Below, piece after piece: positions 1 through 4,946 of a DNA stretch of 8,965 nucleotides; position 1 is the first letter of the stretch; each line of letters begins with the position of its first letter. The DNA lies in contig JACQGW010000316.1 of NCBI GenBank assembly GCA_016199325.1, positions 1 to 8,965 of the forward strand. The letters are read 5' to 3'. Source of the DNA: Chloroflexota bacterium (lineage in GTDB: Bacteria > Chloroflexota > Dehalococcoidia > JACQGW01). Both the position numbers and the translations under genes were made by a program. Under the pieces are notes generated by a model. The model searched no databases, was not told where the DNA came from, and was given only the letters and a program-made list of their open reading frames with translations.

Positions 1-200
1 AGACGGCTGAATAGTTACAATCAGGATTAGTATAGATCGGTTGCTCGGAGAATGCATCGGAGGACGTGGGGTGGCCGTCAACATTTCGCGCCAGGCAACC
101 GGTGCAGGGGCGGTTCGGGAGCCACAGGAGATCCAAGGAATTGGGTGCGGCTCACCACGACACCTATCGCCCGAGCGCGGAGGTGGGCCGACGCGTCGTC

Positions 201-363
201 GTCATTCCGAGCCGCAGCGAGGAATCTCCTCGTCCGTCAGGGATCACGCGGGCCTGGTCCTGGCGACCGGTGAAGCTGAAGTCCACGCTTCCTGCGGCCC
301 CACGCGCGGTGTCCAGGTGTCCCGCAGCCACCAGGGAGATTCCTCGCTGCGGCTCGGAATGAC
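201..363. repeat. Perfect 29-bp inverted repeat pair (REP/MITE-like)
   Basis: Positions 201-229, beginning GTCATTCCGAGCCGCAGCG, are repeated exactly in reverse complement at 335-363, separated by 105 bases. Matching stops at both ends of the arms. Inside the spacer, a second imperfect complementary pair (248-257 with 313-325, interrupted by three unpaired bases) would extend the structure. From memory, very similar CATTCCGAG...AGCGAGGAATCTC elements are dispersed in many bacterial genomes as non-coding palindromic repeats. No transposase is present, so this would be a non-autonomous element. The arm sequence is directly visible; the family assignment is recollection. Confidence 0.8.
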
Positions 364-456
364 AGACGGTGGTCCTCCGCACGCATCGGGGGCTGGCTCA
401 AGAGTTGGACTCTGTGCCGCGGAGGGTTCGCCTACGGAAAGAGCGGCCCCGTCGTA

Positions 457-480
457 GGGGCAACCCCCCGTGGTTGCTCT
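457..480. repeat. GC-rich hairpin upstream of the lipoprotein gene
   Basis: GCAACC (460-465) pairs with GGTTGC (472-477) around a six-base loop. The stem can be extended by G-C and G-T pairs at 457-459 with 478-480. It is not followed by a T-run, so a factor-independent terminator is unlikely. It sits about 33 bases before the chosen ATG, so it could lie in the 5' leader. Similar short GTAGGGGC...-type palindromes are common dispersed repeats in some bacteria; that is recollection, not shown here. Confidence 0.45.
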
Positions 481-512
481 TCCCGATCTACCGAAGCACA
501 CCTGTAGGTGCC

Positions 513-1187
513 ATGCAAACACGCACACGACGATCCTTCGGGCGATTGGCCCTTCTGGCGACCGGAAACCTCTTGCTCGCCTGCACCGCAGGCGGGGGCC
601 AGGGGACAAGCCCCGCGTCGACGGTTCGACCGCCGGCGGCGGGGCCGGCGCCTGCTGGGACGGCGGCCGGCCAGCCGAGTACGTCGGCGGCTCAGCCGTC
701 GAGCGCGCCAGCCACGCCAGTAGCGTCGAATGCAGAGAACCTGGCGCCCGTCGGTCTGGCCGTCGGCAAGCGGGCGCCGGCCTGGTCGCTCACGACCGTC
801 GAGGGCAAGCCGGTCAGCAGCGCCGAGTTTCTGGCCCAGAAGAAGCCGTACGTCCTCTTCTTCTGGGCCACGTGGTGAGCGACCTGTCGGGCCGAGTTTC
901 GGCTCCTGACAGACCTCTACCCGAAATACGCGGAGCGCGTCGAATTCGTGGCCGTGGGCGTTGATCCGAGCGAGACCGCCGAGGTGCTCAAGCGGCAGAG
1001 CCAGGCCAATCGGTATCCCTGGCAGGTGGCTGTCGGCACCCCGGCGATGCTGAAGGAGTTCAACGTCGTCTCGACGTCGATCAAGTACGCCGTCAATCGG
1101 CAAGGCGTGATCACGTACCAGGCGGGCTACGGCGCCGGCGACGAGGCCGCCTGGCGGAAGATGTTCGAGGAGCTGGTGGCACCGTGA
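513..1187 (+). CDS. Selenocysteine-containing TlpA-like thioredoxin lipoprotein (UxxC), read through TGA at 876-878
   Basis: Predicted membrane-anchored thiol/selenol oxidoreductase of the TlpA/ResA type, 224 residues if the in-frame TGA is read as selenocysteine. The ATG at 513 is chosen because it gives a lipoprotein signal: basic MQTRTRR, a hydrophobic stretch, then lipobox LLAC with Cys24. A weak AGGTG lies just upstream. Residues 25 to about 80 are an Ala/Pro/Ser/Thr/Gly linker. The thioredoxin fold follows (VGKRAPAWSL, then VLFFWATW) with active site WATW-U122-A-T-C125-RAEF. In TlpA proteins position 122 is the first Cys of CxxC. After the TGA the same frame continues with normal TlpA sequence to 1187, so only this codon interrupts it. 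The residue aligning with the usual cis-proline is Ser189. The gene overlaps ccdA by GTGA. A nonsense mutation or sequencing error (TGC to TGA) is the alternative, but the SECIS-like hairpin and intact downstream frame argue against it. Confidence 0.85.
876..878 (+). other. In-frame TGA, proposed selenocysteine codon (Sec122)
   Basis: The codons read TTC TTC TGG GCC ACG TGG TGA GCG ACC TGT, that is F-F-W-A-T-W-U-A-T-C. The TGA replaces the N-terminal, nucleophilic cysteine of the thioredoxin CxxC motif, the position most often taken by Sec in known thioredoxin-fold selenoproteins. Tryptophan is encoded as TGG on both sides, so TGA=Trp recoding is not supported. Confidence 0.8.
884..912 (+). 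promoter_or_regulatory. Putative bacterial SECIS hairpin
   Basis: Bases 884-891 pair with 905-912 (eight pairs, one of them G-T). A two-base bulge (C903, T904) follows. Bases 892-895 then pair with 899-902, leaving a GTT loop at 896-898; if the terminal A-T pair opens, the loop is AGTTT. The loop G (896) lies 17 bases after the TGA, with G as first or second loop base. This agrees with the published bacterial SECIS pattern of a short apical loop with an early G roughly 16-37 nt after UGA. The hairpin lies inside the coding sequence, as expected for bacterial SelB-dependent decoding. The pairing is seen directly; SelB recognition is inferred. Confidence 0.7.
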
Positions 1188-2047
1188 CGACAACCCGTGA
1201 GCCCTCCCGATCGACAGCCCGCACCCTGGCTGGCATCGAACTGTCCGGCGTGCTCTTTGCGCTGCTCGGCATTGGCTTCGGCCTGGTCCTGCTCGGCGCG
1301 GGCGAGACGATCTACGCCGTCCAGGGCAGCGTCACCGAGGCGGCGACCCTGCTGCCGGTCGGCTACGCCTTTGCCGCCGGGATGGTCGCGACGGTCAACC
1401 CGTGTGGCATCCTGCTGCTGCCATCCCTCGTCGCCTACTCGATCGGCCGCGGCGAGAGCGGCCCGACCCCCTGGCCGGCCCGCCTGGGCAAAGGCGCCAC
1501 GCTCGGCGTCATGGCAACGCTCGGCTTCACCGTCATCTTCACCATCGTCGGGCTCATCTTTGGCGCCGGCGGGCGCGCGCTCGGCGCCTGGTTCCCGGTG
1601 GGCGGGCTCTTCGTCGGCGGTGGCCTGGTCCTGCTGGGTGCCTGGCTGGCCCTGACGGGGCGGCCGCTCGGCATTCTGGCCGCCAGTCGGGCGATGGAGC
1701 ACGTGCCGGAAAGCCAGGACCTCCGATCGTTCTTCATCTTCGGCATCGCCTACGCCGTTACGTCGCTGGGCTGCACGCTCCCGATCTTCCTCGTCGTCGC
1801 CAGCCTGGCGCTCGCCGCCCGCGACGTGCTGGTCGCCCTCAGCCAGTTCGTCTCCTACGCGCTCGGCATGGGCGTCGTGCTCACGGTCGTCATCATCGCG
1901 GCGACGTTCTTCCAGGGCGCCGTCAACCGCTGGGTGCGGCGGCTGGTGCCCTACGTCCACCGCGTGGCCGCCGCCTTCCTCATCGGCGCCGGCATCTACC
2001 TGGTGGACTACTGGCTGAAGGCGGCAGGGATCCTTGGGAGCTTCTGA
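1184..2047 (+). CDS. ccdA: CcdA/DsbD-type transmembrane thiol electron carrier
   Basis: A 287-residue, strongly hydrophobic membrane protein that would carry electrons from cytoplasmic thioredoxin across the membrane to an extracytoplasmic thioredoxin-like partner. The redox cysteines of the family are visible: Cys74 in VNPCGILLLPSLVAYS near the start of one helix, and Cys197 in SLGCTLPIF near the start of the symmetry-related helix. About seven hydrophobic segments can be drawn, including an extra N-terminal one at about residues 20-48. The start is a GTG whose first four bases overlap the upstream stop (GTGA), implying translational coupling to the selenocysteine lipoprotein, its likely substrate. 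It is somewhat longer than typical CcdA (about 220-250 residues) because of the N-terminal extension. The family call is confident; the pairing with the lipoprotein is inferred from operon structure. Confidence 0.9.
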   Translation: MTTTREPSRSTARTLAGIELSGVLFALLGIGFGLVLLGAGETIYAVQGSVTEAATLLPVGYAFAAGMVATVNPCGILLLPSLVAYSIGRGESGPTPWPARLGKGATLGVMATLGFTVIFTIVGLIFGAGGRALGAWFPVGGLFVGGGLVLLGAWLALTGRPLGILAASRAMEHVPESQDLRSFFIFGIAYAVTSLGCTLPIFLVVASLALAARDVLVALSQFVSYALGMGVVLTVVIIAATFFQGAVNRWVRRLVPYVHRVAAAFLIGAGIYLVDYWLKAAGILGSF

Positions 2048-2055
2048 CCCCCGCT

Positions 2056-2415
2056 CTAGCCGGGCAGATGCTCGCGCACTTTGTCCTCGAGTTGCTTGAC
2101 GGTAAAGGGCTTCGGCAGGAAATCATCACAGCCGGCAGCCATCGCCTGCTGGCGATCCTGCGGCAGGCTCAGGCCGGTGACGGCGATCACCGGGATCGCC
2201 CGGGTGGTCGCGTCGGCCTTCAGGCGGCGGGCAACCTCGAAGCCGTCGAGCTTCGGCAGCATCAGGTTGAGCAAAACCAGGTCGGGCCTCAGCTCCTGGA
2301 CCCGCCGAAGACCCTCTTCGCCGTCAGTCGCCAGCGCCACGCGAGCGCCGACGACCTCCTCGACCACGGCCTGGATGAACCTGCGCATTTCCGGCGAATC
2401 GTCGACGACAAGCAC
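2056..2415 (-). CDS. Stand-alone CheY-like receiver lacking the phospho-acceptor Asp (Asn50)
   Basis: A 119-residue single receiver domain with no output domain. The acidic pair Asp5-Asp6 (VVDDSPEMRR), the Thr of VIAVTG and the Lys of FLPKPF are present. The residue that normally accepts phosphate is Asn50 in PDLVLLNLMLPKLDG (codon AAC, positions 2268-2266), where the family has Asp. Normal Asp phosphorylation is therefore not expected, and it may be a pseudo-receiver, or a D-to-N change in a decaying gene. The only standard in-frame start is the GTG at 2415, which begins directly in the first beta strand. A good Shine-Dalgarno (AGGGAAGG, 2443-2436) lies five bases before an in-frame ACG at 2430, so the original start may have been there. 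The gene converges with ccdA (8-bp gap) and is separated by 315 bp from the response regulator gene upstream. Confidence 0.85.
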   Translation of the reverse strand: MLVVDDSPEMRRFIQAVVEEVVGARVALATDGEEGLRRVQELRPDLVLLNLMLPKLDGFEVARRLKADATTRAIPVIAVTGLSLPQDRQQAMAAGCDDFLPKPFTVKQLEDKVREHLPG

Positions 2416-2730
2416 CAGTTTCTCGCTCGTTGTGACCTTCCCTGCCGAAGTCCCGGGTAAGCTCGAAGATGGCGTGTGCGCAGGCCAGTCAAGCTGCCGG
2501 CGATGGCCGTACCGACGGGAACGAGCGTCGAGGCCGACTCATCCCTCGCATGGCTGCTGCGATGTCTGCACACATTCCAGTGTATGGGTATCGCGAGCCC
2601 GCGTGAATGGACGATCGGGGGGCTTGGCGTGTCGGCGAGATGATGAAATATACCCGAACGGGGGTATCGGGCCTTCGATGTCGGCTAGCCCGGTCTCTCC
2701 AGTTCTGGCAGTAGCAGGGGCTGTTCTGGT
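2416..2730. other. Intergenic region upstream of the Asn50 receiver gene
   Basis: This 315-bp gap holds no recognisable gene on either strand. It may contain a minus-strand promoter for the receiver gene and the 3' end of the operon transcript. I see a short interrupted palindrome, TACCC (2651-2655) with GGGTA (2662-2666), and a local AT-rich patch at about 2643-2652. I find no confident -35/-10 pair and no terminator with a T-run. Confidence 0.5.
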
Positions 2731-3378
2731 CTACTTGCGATACCTGGTGATCAAGGCCGCGACCTCAGTTCGGCGGGCCAGATGGAGCTTGCGGAGGATG
2801 TTGCTCACATAGGTCTTGACCGTATGCTCGCTGAGAGAGAGGACGGCGGCGATCTCGCGATTGGTCTTGCCTTCGGCGATCAGCGGCAGAATCCGCCGCT
2901 CCTGCTCAGCGAGGCCAGCCACCGAAGTGCGCGTGGCCGGCGAGCCAAGATGCCTCAGCCACTCAAGAACTGGCCGGGTGATGGCCGGGTCAAGGAGCGA
3001 GCCACCGGCGGTCGCAATTCGGACTGCCTCCACCAGGCGCTCCGGGTTGGACTGCTTCAGCACGTAGCCGGCAGCGCCCGCCAGGATCGAGGCGATCACG
3101 GCGTCCTCGTCGGCATACGACGTCAGCATGATCACCCGCGTCTCGGGGCGCTGGGAGCGGATCTCACGGCAGGCCTCGACGCCGCTGCCGTCGGGCAGTC
3201 GCACGTCCAGGATCACCACGTCCGGCCGGCATCGATCGGCTTCGGCGACCGCCTGAGCGGCAGAGTCGGCTTCGCCAACCACCGAGCAGTGCGGCACGGT
3301 CGCGAACAGCGTCGCCAGGCCAAGGCGCACCACCTTGTGGTCGTCTACGATGAGCAGTTTCACCTGTGAAGAAGCCAT
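2731..3378 (-). CDS. NarL/FixJ-type response regulator (receiver plus LuxR HTH)
   Basis: A 215-residue transcriptional regulator. The receiver occupies residues 1-120: acidic pair Asp12-Asp13 (IVDDHKVVR), phospho-acceptor Asp58 (DVVILDVRLPDGSG), Thr86 (VIMLTS) and Lys108 (YVLKQS). A LuxR-type helix-turn-helix follows at about residues 155-212 (LAEQERRILPLIAEGKTN, then EHTVKTYVSNILRKL). All catalytic and switch residues are intact. The ATG directly abuts the kinase stop (TAAATG on the minus strand), with AAGGAGAGG about nine bases upstream, so translation is coupled. Its cognate kinase is almost certainly the HisKA_3 protein encoded just before it. The arrangement resembles NarX/NarL and DevS/DevR pairs; target genes cannot be inferred. 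Confidence 0.95.
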   Translation of the reverse strand: MASSQVKLLIVDDHKVVRLGLATLFATVPHCSVVGEADSAAQAVAEADRCRPDVVILDVRLPDGSGVEACREIRSQRPETRVIMLTSYADEDAVIASILAGAAGYVLKQSNPERLVEAVRIATAGGSLLDPAITRPVLEWLRHLGSPATRTSVAGLAEQERRILPLIAEGKTNREIAAVLSLSEHTVKTYVSNILRKLHLARRTEVAALITRYRK

Positions 3379-4368
3379 TTAGCAGACCTCTCCTTCCATT
3401 TCTCGCAAAGGCATCTCCAGCCGGACCTCGGTGCCGCGTCCCGGACCGCTCTCGATCGTCAGACGACCGCCGAGGATATTCGCCCGCTCCATCATATTGC
3501 GGAGGCCCTGTCCTGACTGAGCTTCGGGGTTCTGTCGGTCGAATCCCCTGCCGTTGTCGGAAACTGTCAGGATGAGCTGGTCGCCCGCTCGTGTCAGCGC
3601 GAGCCTCACAACGGTTGCGCCGGCATGGCGGGTGACGTTGGACGTCGCCTCACGGGCAAAGTGGAGCAGGTTGACGATCGCTATCGGACTCAGCAGTCCG
3701 TCGACCTCTGCTGCGAAGTCGATCTCGGACTGAATTGGGACGTTGATGCGCAGCTCCTTGGCCAGGGTCTCGAGCCCGGCCCGCAGACCACCCGCGCCGC
3801 TTGCCGGTAGCCGCAGACCGTAGATGGAGTTGCGGATCTCCTGGATAACGCCTTCGATCTGCGCCATTGCCCGATGCAAGGTCTGGCGCGTCGCGGCTGT
3901 GTCGCCGTCGAATGTGCGATCGTGTGCGCTCAGATTCAGCGCCACCGCATAGAGCGACTGGATGACGCTGTCGTGCAAATCCATGGCGATCCGCTCACGC
4001 TCTTCTAGCAGCAGCAGCCGGGTCGACTGCTCTTCCATCTGCTTGCGCTCGGTGACATCACGCCCAACCACCAGCCAGCCGACTGGTTGTCCGGTCCCGT
4101 CCCTGATCGCCGAGACCTGTAGCTCTAGCGGGATGCGTGACCCGTCCTTGCCGATGGCTTCAAGCTCGCACTGAGAGGTTTCCTGCTCGCCTGTGACCAG
4201 CCGGTTGAACTGTGCCAGGACGGCGTCCTGGCTTGCGGCGGTCAACATGGTGGTAAACGGGCGGCCGATCAGTTCCTCCGGCGCGTACCCTGCATGATTA
4301 TAGACCTCCTGGTTGGCGAACGTGAAGCGCCCCTCCGAATCGAGCGCGACGATGAGGTCGTTGCGCAC
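3379..4368 (-). CDS. PAS-HisKA_3 histidine kinase, C-terminal part of a frameshifted GAF-PAS kinase
   Basis: From a possible GTG at 4368 this frame encodes 329 residues. A PAS domain occupies residues 3-107 (NDLIVALDSEGRFTFANQEV to VGRDVTERKQ). The HisKA_3 dimerisation and phospho-transfer segment follows, with His132 in ERERIAMDLHDSVIQSLY. The HATPase domain has N-box FAREATSNVTRHAG (about 238-250), G1 DNGRGF (271-276) and G2 GQGLRNM (286-292). It is cytoplasmic, with no membrane segments, and is of the NarX/DevS type. It feeds the NarL-type regulator whose ATG touches this stop codon. The PAS domain begins abruptly, and its missing first strand plus a GAF domain lie upstream in another frame, so the intact gene would run 4888-3379 with a one-base correction near 4363. 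The open frame extends to 4722, but the part upstream of 4368 is shadow sequence. Confidence 0.8.
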   Translation of the reverse strand: MRNDLIVALDSEGRFTFANQEVYNHAGYAPEELIGRPFTTMLTAASQDAVLAQFNRLVTGEQETSQCELEAIGKDGSRIPLELQVSAIRDGTGQPVGWLVVGRDVTERKQMEEQSTRLLLLEERERIAMDLHDSVIQSLYAVALNLSAHDRTFDGDTAATRQTLHRAMAQIEGVIQEIRNSIYGLRLPASGAGGLRAGLETLAKELRINVPIQSEIDFAAEVDGLLSPIAIVNLLHFAREATSNVTRHAGATVVRLALTRAGDQLILTVSDNGRGFDRQNPEAQSGQGLRNMMERANILGGRLTIESGPGRGTEVRLEMPLREMEGEVC

Positions 4369-4888
4369 TCTCGACAAGCAGGCGGTACTGCCGCTCTGAC
4401 AGGCTGAGCGCCCGGGCGAGGATCGCCCGCTCGACCGCGCTCGCGACGATCTCGGCGACCAGCCCCAACCGCCGGGCCGGCTCGGCGACTGTGGGACGAA
4501 GGGCGACCAGGACGCCCAGATGCCGTTCCGCCTGTGCGAGCGGTGCTGCGAGCCCGTCCGGGAGCACGCCGAGCTCCGCCAGCGCAGCTTGAGGCACGGT
4601 GACCGTTGGGCCAACCATCGGAGGGACGCCCGGCGGCAGGCGCCGCCCAACCAGGCCCTCGCCGCCGTTGCCGCTCGCCGCCCGGACGACGACGCCGCCG
4701 GCTCCTCTCTCACGGAGCGCAATGAGCGCCAGGTCGGCTGCCAGCACTTCCTGCGTGCGAGTCGCTATCAGGTCCAGGAGTCGGTCCAGGTCCACTTCGA
4801 CCGCGACCTCAGCCGCGATCCCCTGCAGAGCCTCGGCCTCACGCAGGGCCTGGCCGGCTTGCTCCAGCAGCCAATCCCTCTCTGCCAT
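4298..4888 (-). CDS. GAF-domain N-terminal part of the frameshifted sensor kinase
   Basis: From the ATG at 4888 this frame gives 196 residues: a short helical lead (EQAGQALREAEALQGIAAEV), then a GAF domain (about 25-155, VDLDRLLDLIATRTQEVLAA to LVAEIVASAVERAIL), then the linker helix and start of a PAS domain (LSERQYRLLVESA, about 162-175). After Ala175 the reading (QRPHRRARFGG) no longer resembles PAS. The proper continuation (NDLIVALDSEG) is in the next frame from 4362. Removing one base at about 4363 gives a seamless LLVESANDLIVALD and a 502-residue GAF-PAS-HisKA_3 kinase. The ATG lies 58 bases after the KaiC stop with no clear Shine-Dalgarno. A TTG at 4969, preceded by GGAGGAG and overlapping the KaiC end, is an alternative start. 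Confidence 0.7.
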   Translation of the reverse strand: MAERDWLLEQAGQALREAEALQGIAAEVAVEVDLDRLLDLIATRTQEVLAADLALIALRERGAGGVVVRAASGNGGEGLVGRRLPPGVPPMVGPTVTVPQAALAELGVLPDGLAAPLAQAERHLGVLVALRPTVAEPARRLGLVAEIVASAVERAILARALSLSERQYRLLVESAQRPHRRARFGGALHVRQPGGL

Positions 4889-4946
4889 CGCAGGCGAAGT
4901 ACTACGCCCAGCGTGCTGCCGAGCATCTGCAGATCGCTTCCGCCGA

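Larger units (their letters stand above)
1..512. other. Gene-poor leader region with repeats
   Basis: I find no reading frame here with recognisable protein character. The open frames on both strands are arginine-, proline- and glycine-rich and look like chance frames in GC-rich DNA. The first 40 bases are noticeably more AT-rich than the rest, but no well-spaced promoter pair is present. The region holds a perfect 29-bp inverted repeat and a short GC-rich hairpin just ahead of the lipoprotein gene, both listed separately. The promoter of the downstream redox operon presumably lies here but cannot be pinpointed by eye. Confidence 0.6.

Noticed and set aside
15..37. TTACAA / TATAGAT as a sigma-70 promoter at the left edge
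   Set aside because: The two boxes are only about 10 bp apart and no alternative -35 is well placed.
876..878. TGA as evidence that the thioredoxin gene is a pseudogene
   Set aside because: The downstream frame is intact and TlpA-like, the TGA falls exactly on the catalytic Cys, a SECIS-like hairpin follows, and the stop overlaps ccdA. The alternative remains testable.
1127..1960. 277-residue minus-strand open frame rich in Asp, Glu and Arg
   Set aside because: Low-complexity shadow of ccdA; the plus strand has clear CcdA cysteine motifs and membrane segments.
2045..2060. Bidirectional terminator between the convergent ccdA and receiver genes
   Set aside because: The gap is 8 bp and shows no stable stem with flanking T/A runs.
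1402..2460. 352-residue plus-strand open frame spanning ccdA and the Asn50 receiver
   Set aside because: Arg/Gly/Ala-rich out-of-frame reading across two genuine genes on opposite strands.
4369..4722. N-terminal extension of the kinase frame up to 4722
   Set aside because: The translation is Arg/Ser-rich without domain features and overlaps the GAF coding frame; true homology begins only at about 4362.
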